Shown: positions 1 through 10,224 of the stretch, in pieces
Layout: each line of letters begins with the position of its first letter
How positions within the stretch are numbered: position 1 is the stretch's first letter
Origin: Prevotella illustrans
GTDB taxonomy: Bacteria; Bacteroidota; Bacteroidia; Bacteroidales; Bacteroidaceae
Reading direction: 5' to 3'
DNA: 64,000 nucleotides
NCBI RefSeq assembly: GCF_017426725.1
Contig: NZ_JAERMS010000002.1
Coordinates: 62,001 to 126,000 of the forward strand
Notes under the pieces: model-generated
Database searches by the model: none
The model's input: only the letters and a program-made list of their open reading frames with translations
What the model was told of the DNA's origin: nothing
Position numbers and translations under genes: made by a program

Positions 1-904
1 TTAAAGCCCATGCGGAGAAATTATTGGGGGCTTTTGCCAATTTATCATTAATAATCTGATCTTGTTCCGCGTTCATCTTCAGACTACCATACATACCCAC
101 CAGTGTTGCAAAGATTTGATCATTATTGCTGTCCTGCATGTAAAGTTCTTTCAACTTATTTACATAGCCCAAAGAATCTTCTTTTGTTTTAAGTCCCTGT
201 TGCATAATGTACAACTTCAAGTTCAGCGCGTCTTTGTAAACAGCCGTATCCTTCATTGCGATGTCAACATATTTGTTAGCATTCTCTATTTGTTTGTTCT
301 GGAAAGCAAAGACTGCGGCTACACGAGCTACTTCACCAAGATACTGATCCGGAGTTTTGGTTTTATCAATGCCACTAAACAATGGATCTGTAGAAGAATC
401 TACATACAAAGCATAATTTTTGAATGCCAATGCCGTATTTTCAGCATTACCGGCCTGTTGACCACCATTGATTAAGTGGGTTCTAAGTCCCCACAGCCTG
501 TCAGCATTAGCCTTTTGGAATTTAGGCTTTACCTTACCTTTTTCATTTGGCTGTTGATCAAAGGTATTGCAGAGGATTGCGTTTTCCATCGCGTTCATGA
601 CAGCATTGTAGAAGCCCAATGTATCAAATGCCTGTTGTTTACCTTGGCCAAACTGAGCAGCCATCTGATTGGATGTTATAATAGCCTGCTCTTTGTTCAC
701 CTTGTCCATTGCAAGATCAACTAACTTGTTATATGCTTTGGCTTTCTCTTCCGCATTCGTAAGTTGATTCAAGTTTGATTTCAAAAGAGTCTGTGCCTCG
801 TCATAAGTTTTCGACTTTAAGATGGCCTTCAAAGGTTCGCTGTCACCGGCAAATACAGTAGATGTACTTAGTAACATCATTGCTGCAAGCATCAATTTTT
901 TCAT
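1..904 (-). CDS. Exported TPR-like protein, 3' end cut off by the window
   Basis: The reading frame opens at an ATG at 904 and runs without a stop to the window edge, so about 301 residues are visible and the C-terminus is missing. The first 20 residues (MKKLMLAAMMLLSTSTVFAG) are a signal peptide, so the protein is exported to the periplasm or outer membrane. The rest is helical and alanine/asparagine rich, with loosely repeated segments (for example around AEEKAKAYNKLVDLAMDKVN and ENANKYVDIAMKD) that resemble tetratricopeptide helices. Exact TPR count cannot be judged by eye. It starts 45 bp downstream of the gyrA stop in the same direction, so it may be co-transcribed with gyrA. A scaffolding or protein-binding role is inference from the fold only. 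Confidence 0.75.
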   Translation of the reverse strand, partial: MKKLMLAAMMLLSTSTVFAGDSEPLKAILKSKTYDEAQTLLKSNLNQLTNAEEKAKAYNKLVDLAMDKVNKEQAIITSNQMAAQFGQGKQQAFDTLGFYNAVMNAMENAILCNTFDQQPNEKGKVKPKFQKANADRLWGLRTHLINGGQQAGNAENTALAFKNYALYVDSSTDPLFSGIDKTKTPDQYLGEVARVAAVFAFQNKQIENANKYVDIAMKDTAVYKDALNLKLYIMQQGLKTKEDSLGYVNKLKELYMQDSNNDQIFATLVGMYGSLKMNAEQDQIINDKLAKAPNNFSAWAL

Positions 905-949
905 AATTGAATTGTTTAAAAGGTTGATATTTCGTAATTAATTTAATTG

Positions 950-3577
950 CTAATCGGATACAGATTCGTCTTGAGTCGATTTCGCTGTATCCTCTACTTC
1001 GATTGGATTAGGCGAGAAGTCACTTTGTAAAGTGGCGGTAGAATTAATATCGTTCTGAATTTCTTCATTTTTTCGAGTCCAATTTGAACGGCTTTCCTCT
1101 TCTACAGAAGCCTCTAAATCAGAACACATCACTTTGCAGACGCTGGCGATAACATCATTTTTCTTTTCCAGATTAATAAGTTTCACACCCTGGGTCGCAC
1201 GTCCCATAACGCGGCAGTCGGCAACGGACAAGCGAATTACGATACCACTCTTATTGATGATCATCAAATCATTTTTATCCGTTACATTCTTAATTGCGAC
1301 CAAAAGTCCCGTCTTCTCTGTGATGTTCAAGGTTTTCACACCCTTTCCACCCCGATTCGTGACACGATAATCTTCTACCTGCGAACGTTTACCATACCCG
1401 TTTTCACTAACCACCATGATCGTTTCTTCCTCAGGATTGTTGACAACAACCATTCCAATAACCTGGTCATCACCTCCGTCAAGTCTCATTCCTCGAACTC
1501 CGGTGGCAGTTCTTCCCATGGTACGAACCGTGTTTTCGTCAAAACGGACAGCACGGCCATTTCGGTTGGCCATAATCAATTCATTATGACCATTTGTAAG
1601 GCGAACATCAACAACCTCGTCACCTTCAGCAATATTTATCGCTATCACGCCATTGGTGCGGGGACGTGAATAGGCTTCAAGAGTTGTTTTCTTAACAGTA
1701 CCGTTCTTTGTTGCGAAGATCACATAATGCGAATTGATAAATTCTTCGTCATTCAACCCTTGCAATCGAAGTATTGCGTTAATCGCGTCGTCAGGCTCTA
1801 TATTAAGCATATTCTGGATAGCGCGTCCCTTGGAATCTTTACCTCCTTCCGGAATCTCATAGCATTTCAGCCAATAACATCTACCCTTCTTTGTAAAGAA
1901 CAACATGGTTTGGTGCATTGTGGCAGGATAAATAAACTCTGTGAAATCCTGCTCACGATGACGTGCTCCCTTACTGCCAACACCGCCTCTGGCCTGCTCT
2001 CTGAACTCAGACAGAGGAGTGCGCTTGATATATCCCATATGACTGACAGTAATAACTACCGGATCGTTAGGATAGAAGTCTTCGGGATTAAACTCGTGAT
2101 CGTATGGCTTAATCTTTGTACGACGAACGTCGCCATATTTCTCCTTCACTTCTAAAAGGTCATCTTTCATAACTTTTTTACAAAGTTCAGGATCACTCAA
2201 AATCTGATTGAAATAGTCTATCTGTCGTTCCAATTCTTCATATTCGGTATGTAACTGGTCCATTCTTAGGCCTGTCAACTGACTCAATCTCATGTCTACA
2301 ATAGCCTTGCTTTGCAGTTCATCGAGATTAAAGCGTTGCTCCAAATTACTTTGAGCCTCAGATGGCGTTTTACTGTTCCGGATTATATGAACAACTTCAT
2401 CAATATTATCACATGCGATTATTAATCCTTCTAAGATATGCGCTCTTTCTTGAGCTTTGTTTAAATCGTATTGGGTACGCCGGATTGTGACTTCGTGACG
2501 ATGTTCGACAAAATATTTAATACATTCTTTTAAGCAAAGAAGCCGTGGACGCCCCTTAACCAGCGCGATGCAATTAACAGAGAAAGAACTTTGCAGTGCA
2601 GTCATTTTAAAAAGCTTATTCAAAACGACATTAGCATTAGCGTCACGTTTTACATCTATTACAATGCGCATACCTTGACGGCCCGACTCATCATTCGCGT
2701 TCGAGATTCCGTCGAGTTTGCCTTCTTTAACAAGTTCTGCGATATATTCAATAAGTTGTTGCTTATTGACTCCGTAAGGTATTTCTGTAATGACGATCTT
2801 ATCATGGTCGTCATCGCTCTCTATATCAGCCGTGGCTCGGATGATGATACGCCCACGCCCCGTCTCATACGCGTCTTTTACTCCCTGTAAACCATATATA
2901 GTTGCGCCTGTCGGGAAATCCGGCGCAGGCAAAAACTTCATTAATCCCTCTGTATCTATATCGGGATTGTCAATATACGCGCAACAACTGTCAATTACTT
3001 CTCCAAGATTGTGGGTGGGCATATTCGTAGCCATACCCACAGCGATGCCATTGCCGCCGTTCACCAAAAGATTTGGAATCCTTGTTGGCATCACGGTCGG
3101 CTCTTGAAGAGTATCATCAAAGTTATTGGTCATATCCACCGTATCTTTTTCAAGATCGTCCATAACATGTTCGCCCATTTTTGACAAGCGACATTCCGTA
3201 TAACGCATGGCGGCAGGCGAGTCGCCATCAACCGAACCAAAGTTTCCTTGACCATCTACAAGCTTATACCGCATATTCCAGTCTTGCCCCATACGGACCA
3301 GGGCACCATAGACAGAGCTATCACCATGCGGATGATATTTTCCAAGAACCTCACCAACGACGCGAGCGCACTTCTTATAAGGGTTTGTACTTGTATTACC
3401 TATTCCGAGCATACCGTATAAAATACGCCGATGAACAGGTTTAAATCCATCCCGAACATCAGGAAGCGCACGGGCTACGATCACCGACATCGAATAATCT
3501 ATATAAGAAGACTTCATTTCTTCTTCTATATTTATTTTTAAAATACGGTCCTGATCAATAGTTTGGTTTTCGTCCAT
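950..3577 (-). CDS. gyrA: DNA gyrase subunit A
   Basis: 875 residues, the usual gyrase A length. GyrA cuts and rejoins DNA in the A2B2 gyrase that introduces negative supercoils. The N-terminal breakage-reunion domain has the signature around residues 40-55 ([18 protein letters not shown]), the helix with [15 protein letters not shown] at about 82-96, and the catalytic tyrosine in AAMRYTE (Tyr126). The C-terminal part forms the beta-pinwheel blades and contains a GyrA-box-like motif, TNRGGKG, a variant of QRRGGKG; its presence favours GyrA over ParC. A roughly 65-residue acidic, serine-rich tail follows. In the quinolone-resistance region the serine equivalent to E. coli Ser83 is kept, while the position of Asp87 is glycine, which I believe is usual in this phylum. 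No clear promoter was found upstream. Confidence 0.97.
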   Translation of the reverse strand: MDENQTIDQDRILKINIEEEMKSSYIDYSMSVIVARALPDVRDGFKPVHRRILYGMLGIGNTSTNPYKKCARVVGEVLGKYHPHGDSSVYGALVRMGQDWNMRYKLVDGQGNFGSVDGDSPAAMRYTECRLSKMGEHVMDDLEKDTVDMTNNFDDTLQEPTVMPTRIPNLLVNGGNGIAVGMATNMPTHNLGEVIDSCCAYIDNPDIDTEGLMKFLPAPDFPTGATIYGLQGVKDAYETGRGRIIIRATADIESDDDHDKIVITEIPYGVNKQQLIEYIAELVKEGKLDGISNANDESGRQGMRIVIDVKRDANANVVLNKLFKMTALQSSFSVNCIALVKGRPRLLCLKECIKYFVEHRHEVTIRRTQYDLNKAQERAHILEGLIIACDNIDEVVHIIRNSKTPSEAQSNLEQRFNLDELQSKAIVDMRLSQLTGLRMDQLHTEYEELERQIDYFNQILSDPELCKKVMKDDLLEVKEKYGDVRRTKIKPYDHEFNPEDFYPNDPVVITVSHMGYIKRTPLSEFREQARGGVGSKGARHREQDFTEFIYPATMHQTMLFFTKKGRCYWLKCYEIPEGGKDSKGRAIQNMLNIEPDDAINAILRLQGLNDEEFINSHYVIFATKNGTVKKTTLEAYSRPRTNGVIAINIAEGDEVVDVRLTNGHNELIMANRNGRAVRFDENTVRTMGRTATGVRGMRLDGGDDQVIGMVVVNNPEEETIMVVSENGYGKRSQVEDYRVTNRGGKGVKTLNITEKTGLLVAIKNVTDKNDLMIINKSGIVIRLSVADCRVMGRATQGVKLINLEKKNDVIASVCKVMCSDLEASVEEESRSNWTRKNEEIQNDINSTATLQSDFSPNPIEVEDTAKSTQDESVSD

Positions 3578-3929
3578 AAAGTTTTCTCTTTTTATTTTAT
3601 CAATTAGCTTGTCCTAAACTGTTAGAAATTGAGCGTAACCGCGTTTTCTTGCGATTTAAGACGTTTTACATACTTTCAAGCGGCTAAATTAATTAAAAAA
3701 AATGGTTTAATCAAATTATTACAACTAATTCACATTGCTTTTACGAATAATTGGCTGCATTAAACTTCACAATAAGATTAATGAAACGGTCGAAACTCAC
3801 CAAAAAAAGGAGAAGGCATTAAAATCCGTTTATTATATACGATATCGGAACGTGTTGAAGAGCCTCGACGTGACCACTTGAAAGAATACACATCATTTGT
3901 AAGCCCATCCTCATATTGATTCAGTGTTC
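3578..3929. other. Intergenic stretch upstream of gyrA, no gene seen
   Basis: About 350 AT-rich bases between the gyrA start and the left edge of repeat copy A. No convincing coding frame, RNA gene or TAnnTTTG-type promoter on the minus strand was found, although gyrA must be transcribed from somewhere here or further upstream. Confidence 0.5.
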
Positions 3930-4300
3930 CGTGATTTTGTCAGAAAAAACTACCTGATTTTAACACTTCCGCAATACGTCATTTAGCTGCCGAAATGGCG
4001 AAAAACGTCTTTGATTTGTCGATTTTTATATCTTTTTATGCTCAAAGCTATCCTTTTATCGGCTCAAAGCATAGCGATTAGCTCGTCAAAGCATAGCTTT
4101 TAGCCAATGAAAGGGCCGCGATTACGGCCTAAAAGCATAGCGATTAAGGGTAAAAAAGTGACGGAAAAACACACCTAAAAATGCAATGTTTTGATAATCA
4201 AAGCTTTATAAACTTGCTCAAAAATCGCTTATTTTCGCCCGTCTCTTTTCTTTTCCGAAATAATGCCACTTTTTTGATGGTATATGTAAAGATAATTCAG
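3930..4300 (+). repeat. Intergenic repeat family, copy A (~371 bp)
   Basis: One of three near full-length copies in this window (B at 59239-59610 plus, C at 45038-45410 minus), with a divergent relative D at about 29660-29935. The left end begins CGTGATTTTGT and the right end is a 43-bp block at 4258-4300 (AATAATGCCACTTTTTTGAT ... ATAATTCAG) that is identical in B and differs at two positions in C. A central 28-bp block at 4053-4080 is identical in all three. The centre holds three AAAGCATAGC motifs (about 4066, 4088 and 4132) and a GGCCG-CGATTA-CGGCC hairpin. No open reading frame spans it. No terminal inverted repeat or target duplication is apparent. It lies between the end of the nqr operon and gyrA. 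Confidence 0.88.
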
Positions 4301-4348
4301 GGCCGGTAGATTTGTCGTAAGCCCAATTTATAAGCGTTGCGTCAGTCT

Positions 4349-4386
4349 AAAAATAAAATGAGCCCGGTTCTATTACCGAGCTCATT
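4349..4386 (-). terminator. Rho-independent terminator of the nqr operon
   Basis: Read on the minus strand, AATGAGC and GCTCATT (4357-4363 and 4380-4386) pair with an inner CGGT/ACCG stem across one mismatch, and the hairpin is followed by TTTTATTTTT. It lies 60 bp beyond the nqrF stop. Confidence 0.85.
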
Positions 4387-4446
4387 CTAAAGAGATAAAT
4401 ATTTAATTTGAATTTGATATTCAATGTTTGGGGCCCTTAAACGTTA

Positions 4447-5715
4447 TTATCCAAAATTATCGTACATGATAGCATCTTGTTCTACGCCCAAACTATCCAG
4501 ATAATCTGTTACGGTTTTAATAAGCATTGGCGGTCCGCAAAGATAATATTCACAATCTTCCGGTGCGTCATGATCTTTCAAATAGGTATCGCGAATGCAA
4601 TTTACCGCAAAACCTTCATAATATTTCACCCCTTGCGCGTCTGCAATAGGATCCTTTTGATCAAGAGAAAGGTGGAAATGGAAATTGGGATATTCTTTTT
4701 CTAATTCCCAAAAATCTTCCAAGAAGAAAGCCTCTCTTAAAGCTCGGGCGCCATAGAAAAAATGCATCTGTCGGTCAGTTGTATGCAATGTCTTCGTCAT
4801 GTGCATAATCTGAGCGCGAAGAGGCGCCATTCCTGCTCCACCACCAATCCAAATCATCTCTTTACCGGAAGTAAAATTAGGATGAAATTCGCCATAAGGA
4901 CCACTCATCATGACCTTGTCGCCTGGTTTAAGGCTAAAGATATAAGAAGAGCCAATACCGGTAGGAACATCTTGGAAACCGACTTGAGGGCGAGGTAAGA
5001 AAGGAGTGCTGGCAATTCGAACGGTCAGGGTTATGATATCACCTTCCGCAGGATAGTTTGCCATGGAATATGCCCGCACTGTAGGTTCCGGATTATGAGC
5101 CTTCAATGAGAAAATATTAAACTTCTTCCAAGTTTCTATATAATCTTCTCCGATGGCCTTTTTATCAAAATCTTTATCATAATCTATACAATCATAAGCC
5201 GGTATCTTGATTTGAGCGTAAGAACCGGGAATAAAGTCCATATGCTCACCGGCGGGGAGCGCCACTTTGAACTCTTTGATGAACGAACTGACATTATTAT
5301 TGGAAATAACAGTACATTCCCATTCTTTTACACCCATTATGGTTTCCGGAACTAAAATCTTCAAATCACCCTTTACCTTACACTGACAGCCTAAACGCCA
5401 ATGGTCTTTTATTTGCTTGCGAGTGAAATGAGGCCGCTCCGAATCAAGAATTTCTCCGCCTCCTTCAAGGACCTGCACTTTACATTGTCCACAACTGGCT
5501 TTACCACCACATGCAGAAGGTAGGAAAATTCCATTCTCATTCAACGTGGCCATTAAAGAAGCCCCCTGCCCTACAGAAAGACTTTTTTCGCCATTAATAT
5601 CAATCGCAACATTTCCGCTGGGACTCAGATATTTCTTTGCCACCAACAAAATGACAACCAAGAGAATGATTGTTACCAGAAAAACTCCTATGCTTGCTGA
5701 TATAAATTCTGCCAT
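4447..5715 (-). CDS. nqrF: Na+-translocating NADH:quinone reductase subunit F
   Basis: 422 residues; the subunit that takes electrons from NADH and passes them into the sodium-pumping NQR complex of the inner membrane. One N-terminal membrane helix (about residues 5-27) is followed by a plant-type 2Fe-2S domain with the cysteines in SACGGKASCGQC and LGCQC, an FAD-binding barrel with RAYSMANYP, and an NADH-binding domain with GGGAGMAPLR and YYLCGPPML. The C-terminus ends in the family-typical YDNFG. It is the last gene of the nqrABCDEF operon, 16 bp after nqrE, and precedes a strong terminator. Confidence 0.97.
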   Translation of the reverse strand: MAEFISASIGVFLVTIILLVVILLVAKKYLSPSGNVAIDINGEKSLSVGQGASLMATLNENGIFLPSACGGKASCGQCKVQVLEGGGEILDSERPHFTRKQIKDHWRLGCQCKVKGDLKILVPETIMGVKEWECTVISNNNVSSFIKEFKVALPAGEHMDFIPGSYAQIKIPAYDCIDYDKDFDKKAIGEDYIETWKKFNIFSLKAHNPEPTVRAYSMANYPAEGDIITLTVRIASTPFLPRPQVGFQDVPTGIGSSYIFSLKPGDKVMMSGPYGEFHPNFTSGKEMIWIGGGAGMAPLRAQIMHMTKTLHTTDRQMHFFYGARALREAFFLEDFWELEKEYPNFHFHLSLDQKDPIADAQGVKYYEGFAVNCIRDTYLKDHDAPEDCEYYLCGPPMLIKTVTDYLDSLGVEQDAIMYDNFG

Positions 5716-5731
5716 TTAAACATCCTCCTCT

Positions 5732-6358
5732 TTAAAATTTCAAACCACTGAAGCATAGCATGGCCATTGCCATAAGCCCAACAGTAATAAAAGTTATTCC
5801 AAGACCTTGCAAGGGTTTTGGAACGTTGCAATATTCCATTTTCTCACGAATTGCTCCCATGGACACAATAGCAAGCGTCCATCCTAATCCTGAGCCTATG
5901 GCATAAGCAATACTATCCCACACACTAACGATTGACTGAGTACTATCAGGATCCATTAGAATACGCTGTTGCATGAAGAGAGAAGCGCCCATGATCGCGC
6001 AGTTCACGGCAATCAATGGTAAAAAGATGCCCAGTGCGCTATATAGTGATGGAGAATACTTTTCAACCACCATCTCTACCAATTGTGTAATACCGGCAAT
6101 GACGGCAATGAACAGAATAAAGCTCAAATATGAGAGATCAACTCCAGACACCAGGCAATCTGGCCCCAACACTTTTGTCTGAAGAAAATAGTCTACGGGG
6201 ACGGTAATGAGCAACACGAACGTCACTGCCAGTCCCAACCCCAATGAAGTCTTCACATTCTTAGATACAGCCAAATAAGAGCACATACCCAAAAAGTATG
6301 CGAAGATCATATTATCAACAAAAATTGAACGAAAAAATAAGTTTATTAAGTGTTCCAT
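5732..6358 (-). CDS. nqrE: Na+-translocating NADH:quinone reductase subunit E
   Basis: 208 residues, very hydrophobic with about six membrane helices, the normal size for NqrE. NqrE and NqrD are homologous inner-membrane subunits related to RnfA and RnfE, with inverted topology, and help form the sodium/electron path. The family sequence FVDNMIFAYFLGMCSYLAVS near the N-terminus and NCAIMGASLFM in the middle are visible. NqrE follows nqrD with a 3-bp gap. Operon position between nqrD and nqrF separates it from RnfA. Confidence 0.95.
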   Translation of the reverse strand: MEHLINLFFRSIFVDNMIFAYFLGMCSYLAVSKNVKTSLGLGLAVTFVLLITVPVDYFLQTKVLGPDCLVSGVDLSYLSFILFIAVIAGITQLVEMVVEKYSPSLYSALGIFLPLIAVNCAIMGASLFMQQRILMDPDSTQSIVSVWDSIAYAIGSGLGWTLAIVSMGAIREKMEYCNVPKPLQGLGITFITVGLMAMAMLCFSGLKF

Positions 6359-6361
6359 CCT

Positions 6362-6985
6362 TTATTTCTCCTTATAAAAATAAGCACGATGTACCCAGAT
6401 AACGCACCCGAGAAGAATCAAAGCCATTGCCGACATGGTCATCATACCATTATTCATATACCCTGCATCGTATGCACTTTGGGGGATTAACTGAAATCCC
6501 AACAGGCTGCCACGCCCCACGAACTCACGCAAAGCTCCAACAATGACAAGAATCAGTGCGTATCCCAGGCCATTGCCGACGCCATCGAGAAAACTTGGCC
6601 ATGGTTTATTAGTCATGGCAAATGCTTCTAAACGTCCCATTAAAATACAGTTTGTAATAATTAAACCTACGTAAACTGAAAGTTGAACGCTTACGTCATA
6701 TGCCACAGCTTTTAATATTTGACTCACGATAGTTACTAAAGCGGCGACAACGACTAACTGGACTATAATACGAATACGGTTGGGTATCGTATTACGGATG
6801 GCGGCAATGATCACGTTTGAGAAGGCTGTGATGATTGTTACTGCTAATCCCATTACTATGGCAGGCTTCAATAACGAAGTGACAGCCAAAGATGAGCAAA
6901 TACCCAACACCTGAACCATAATAGGATTATCCAAGTTGAGTGGATTGCAAAATATCTCTTTATTTTGTTTACTAAATAATGCCAT
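6362..6985 (-). CDS. nqrD: Na+-translocating NADH:quinone reductase subunit D
   Basis: 207 residues with about six membrane helices. The N-terminal NPLNLDNPIMVQVLGICSSL and the central ITNCILMGRLEAFAM match the NqrD/RnfE family; the NCI-L-GR-EAFA stretch is a hallmark. It acts as an integral inner-membrane subunit of Na+-NQR next to NqrE. The gene lies 6 bp downstream of nqrC and 3 bp upstream of nqrE, consistent with tight translational coupling. Confidence 0.95.
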   Translation of the reverse strand: MALFSKQNKEIFCNPLNLDNPIMVQVLGICSSLAVTSLLKPAIVMGLAVTIITAFSNVIIAAIRNTIPNRIRIIVQLVVVAALVTIVSQILKAVAYDVSVQLSVYVGLIITNCILMGRLEAFAMTNKPWPSFLDGVGNGLGYALILVIVGALREFVGRGSLLGFQLIPQSAYDAGYMNNGMMTMSAMALILLGCVIWVHRAYFYKEK

Positions 6986-6991
6986 ATTATT

Positions 6992-7618
6992 TTAATTATT
7001 TGCCAAAGTTCGTATTGTCGGGAGATTATATGCTTTCAAACAATCTTTGAGCATCGCGTCAACACCATTAGATGTCAAAGTTGCACCTGTAACAGCGTCA
7101 ACCTCACTCACAGGGTTCTTTACTACCTTTTTCACGCCAAGAGCAATATCAGATGATCCGTCATTGAAAATTTTCTTTCCAATAAACTTCTCCTGCCATT
7201 TCTGATTATCTTTTATTTCTGCTCCCAGGCCTGCAGTCTCACTCTCATGATTAAAATATACGCCATAAACGGTCTTCATATCATAGCCGTCCACAGCAAG
7301 GAAACCGGAAATTCCCCCCCATAATCCCATACCTTTCAATGGAAAAACAAAGACCGTCTTTCCTTTTACCTTACATTTATAATAAACCTTATTACCAACC
7401 TCTTGTTTTTGAATGATTTGATTATACGTTTGTTCTGCTTGATCACTTGGTAAATTACGCATATTCAGAGAGTTAAGAATCTGTTTCTTCTTATCAAGAG
7501 CTACATTCGCATCTTGCATAGGCTTTAAGGCTGTATAGACAAAAGCCAGCAGAAAAGCTACGATAACTACCAATACTACCGAATAGATAATGGTATATGT
7601 GTTTGATGTTGTTTTCAT
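6992..7618 (-). CDS. nqrC: Na+-translocating NADH:quinone reductase subunit C
   Basis: 208 residues from the ATG at 7618, chosen because it opens directly onto the membrane anchor (MKTTSNTYTIIYSVVLVVIV); a frame opening 63 bp earlier would overlap nqrB and adds a non-family extension. NqrC carries a covalently bound FMN, attached by a phosphoester bond to the last threonine-type residue of the motif seen here as TGATLTS near residue 180. One N-terminal helix precedes a periplasmic FMN-binding domain. It is the third gene of the operon, after nqrB. Confidence 0.95.
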   Translation of the reverse strand: MKTTSNTYTIIYSVVLVVIVAFLLAFVYTALKPMQDANVALDKKKQILNSLNMRNLPSDQAEQTYNQIIQKQEVGNKVYYKCKVKGKTVFVFPLKGMGLWGGISGFLAVDGYDMKTVYGVYFNHESETAGLGAEIKDNQKWQEKFIGKKIFNDGSSDIALGVKKVVKNPVSEVDAVTGATLTSNGVDAMLKDCLKAYNLPTIRTLANN

Positions 7619-7629
7619 GCTATAGTCTC

Positions 7630-8784
7630 CTACTTTTTTAAACGATTTACACGACGCGAAACATTCTGGTTTACCACACAATAATCAATCAATGGCGCAA
7701 ACATGTTTCCAAAGAAAATAGCCAGCATCATACCTTCCGGATAACCGGGATTCATTACTCTCACAATAATCGCCATGGCACCTATCATGAAACCATATAT
7801 ATATTTCCCGGTCTCAGTACGTGCCGACGTTACGGGATCCGTAGCCATAAAGACTGCTCCAAAACAAAATCCACCTAAAATAAGATGTTCATACCAAGCG
7901 ATCGGCGTCATGCCCAAAGTTTTGAATATCAATGCCATTACAACACCACCAAAGAAAACACTACTCATTGTCTTCCATGAAGCAATACCAGTCCACAATA
8001 GAATGAATGCGCCAATTCCTATGGCAATAACCGAAGTCTCGCCTATTGATCCGGGAATAAGACCTGTCACCATATTATATATACTTGTATTGGGCAGAAT
8101 ACCTTGGCCTATTTGGCTCAAAGGAGTAGCCATCGTAAAACCATCTGGCAGATTGTTTCCCAATCCCAAGATAGATTCTTGTGCCACCCATACGGCGTCA
8201 CCTGTCATTTTTGATGAGTATGAAAAGAACAAAAACATACGTGCACCTACAGCAACGTTGAATATATTCATGCCTGTTCCACCAAAAATCTCCTTACAAA
8301 ATATAACTGCGAAAGCACAAGCTAAAGCCAGCATCCATAAAGGAGTTGTGACGGGAATAATCAACGGAATGATGATACCGGAAACGAGATACCCCTCTTG
8401 AATTTCTTCATGTTTCCATTGTGCCCAAGCAAATTCTATCCCTAAGCCTACTATATAGCTAACTAAAATTTTGGGTAGAACAGCGAGAAAACCAAACAAG
8501 AACACCTCAAACAAAGAAGCTGTTGCCAAAGTTCCTGCCGCAAGATAATTCTGATAGCCTACATTATACATGCCAAATAGCATAGCGGGTAGTAATGCTA
8601 TCACTACCATGCTCATAATACGTTTCGAATCAATGGCGTCATGAATGTTTACTCCGCTTGTTGATGTTCGATTGGGTACATACAAAAATGTTTCAAAACC
8701 ATCAAAAATACTTTCGAATGCGTGAAGTTTACCTCCTTCTTGAAAGTTTGGTTTAATTTTATTGAGATAGTTTCGTAAGTTCAT
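7630..8784 (-). CDS. nqrB: Na+-translocating NADH:quinone reductase subunit B
   Basis: 384 residues with about ten membrane helices; NqrB holds a covalent FMN and riboflavin and contributes the sodium channel. The expected FMN attachment threonine lies in DGFTMATPLSQ (about residue 220-230), a Bacteroidota-like version of the SGAT motif of other NqrB proteins. The conserved FMATDPVTSARTETGKYIYG stretch is present near residue 310-330. It starts 5 bp after nqrA. Confidence 0.96.
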   Translation of the reverse strand: MNLRNYLNKIKPNFQEGGKLHAFESIFDGFETFLYVPNRTSTSGVNIHDAIDSKRIMSMVVIALLPAMLFGMYNVGYQNYLAAGTLATASLFEVFLFGFLAVLPKILVSYIVGLGIEFAWAQWKHEEIQEGYLVSGIIIPLIIPVTTPLWMLALACAFAVIFCKEIFGGTGMNIFNVAVGARMFLFFSYSSKMTGDAVWVAQESILGLGNNLPDGFTMATPLSQIGQGILPNTSIYNMVTGLIPGSIGETSVIAIGIGAFILLWTGIASWKTMSSVFFGGVVMALIFKTLGMTPIAWYEHLILGGFCFGAVFMATDPVTSARTETGKYIYGFMIGAMAIIVRVMNPGYPEGMMLAIFFGNMFAPLIDYCVVNQNVSRRVNRLKK

Positions 8785-8789
8785 ATCTT

Positions 8790-10142
8790 CTATGCGTTTT
8801 CTTTTCTTAATGTATTAAGACCGTCACGAACTATTTTCTGAAGAGGCATTTTGGAACTGTCGACAAATTCTGCTAATGCAAAATCTTCCGGACTAACCTC
8901 ATAAATTCCTAATTGTTCCTGTCGATCTATATTTCCTGCAATAATCGCTTTTATAAGATACTCGGCATAAATATCCATAGGCAGCACTTTATCATATTCG
9001 CCACTCATAATCATATGGCGCTCTCCTCCTTTTATTCTTGCGTCGAGGCAATACTCTTTCTTCTTACCAAGCAACCAAGTGAAATAACTATGCGATACAG
9101 AGAAATTACTTAACCGAGGAGAAATCCAGCCCAACATCTCGTTGACATCATCACCTTCCGGTATAACCGTCACTTCGGAGGTATGCCCCCCGATATAATC
9201 CGTCATACAACTCTTATGACCTACCAATGGATTTCCATTGATAATTCTTACATGGGCAGTTTCTTTTATCTGTCCTTTCAGCAAGGCTGAAAACGGTGCT
9301 CCGACAATCGTATTGACATAGCATGGATTATTAACCTCACTACCGGCGACTGCTACCACTTTTCGTAGATCAACCTTACCTGTAAGGAATAATCTTCCTA
9401 TAAAAATTACGGTTGTGGGATCAATTGTCCAGATGACTTCACCTTTGGTTATTGGTCTTGTATGGTTTATCTGCACTCCAACATTTCCTGCCGGACATGG
9501 GCCATCATAGATGGTTACTTCTACATCAGCAGCCTCTGTAAGCGAACGGTTTGATTGATTGGGGCCTATGCCTAAATGTACTTTCGCTATTTTACTCAAT
9601 GCCGATAAACCAACTTGAAAAGCTTCTTCATTACCTTCAAGCTCTACTTCAAAATCAGAAGCTAACGGCATATCTCTCAATGCAGAAACAAAAATAGCTT
9701 CCGGATGGACTTTCGGGTTTGTAGATATTGCATAAGGCAACTGATTGATATAGCCAAACAAACCTGCATCCAGTAAGTCTCTTTTGACATCTTCTCCATT
9801 TAACTTTGACAGATCCTTAATTCCAAAATCTACATATTGCTGTTCGTTAGCAACTTGTACTTTAACACAGAGAACTTTTCTTCGATCACCTCTTACTACT
9901 TTGGTAACTTTACCGCTGACAGGCGAAGCAAATTTAATCTCCGGGAAGGCTTTATTAACGAACAACGCATCACCGACTTTCACCGAGTCACCTTCATTAA
10001 CAACTACTTTAGGAACAACACCTTCGAACGCCGCCGGAACGAGCCCTATTTCAGACGGAAGCTCTATGGTTACCTTTTTTTGAATAGCTTTTCCTTTAAG
10101 GTTTATGTTTAAGCCTTTGCGTAACTTAACGACATTCACCAT
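8790..10142 (-). CDS. nqrA: Na+-translocating NADH:quinone reductase subunit A
   Basis: 450 residues, first gene of the nqr operon. NqrA is the soluble cytoplasmic subunit implicated in quinone binding, with no cofactor motif. The start MVNVVKLRKGLNINLKGKA matches the conserved NqrA N-terminus (K-x-x-KGLdINLKGKA), which fixes the ATG at 10142. Downstream features include HPEAIFVSALRDMPLASD and GDRRKVLCVKV, typical of the family. A TAnnTTTG-type -7 element lies about 85 bp upstream, and the operon is divergent from the TamB-like gene. Confidence 0.96.
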   Translation of the reverse strand: MVNVVKLRKGLNINLKGKAIQKKVTIELPSEIGLVPAAFEGVVPKVVVNEGDSVKVGDALFVNKAFPEIKFASPVSGKVTKVVRGDRRKVLCVKVQVANEQQYVDFGIKDLSKLNGEDVKRDLLDAGLFGYINQLPYAISTNPKVHPEAIFVSALRDMPLASDFEVELEGNEEAFQVGLSALSKIAKVHLGIGPNQSNRSLTEAADVEVTIYDGPCPAGNVGVQINHTRPITKGEVIWTIDPTTVIFIGRLFLTGKVDLRKVVAVAGSEVNNPCYVNTIVGAPFSALLKGQIKETAHVRIINGNPLVGHKSCMTDYIGGHTSEVTVIPEGDDVNEMLGWISPRLSNFSVSHSYFTWLLGKKKEYCLDARIKGGERHMIMSGEYDKVLPMDIYAEYLIKAIIAGNIDRQEQLGIYEVSPEDFALAEFVDSSKMPLQKIVRDGLNTLRKENA

Positions 10143-10224
10143 TGTTTACAAACTACGTTTATCAATTATAATTCAAATAAAAAAAACAAACAATTTCTCG
10201 ATCGTAATGTCAAGAAATCTGTTG

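Noticed and set aside
62-724. Two plus-strand open frames over the truncated TPR-like gene
   Set aside because: They are antisense to a continuous minus-strand frame with a signal peptide and have no recognisable domain.
3930-4300. Repeat family as an insertion sequence or MITE
   Set aside because: No transposase, no terminal inverted repeats and no target-site duplication could be seen at any of the copies, though a MITE with degraded ends cannot be fully excluded.
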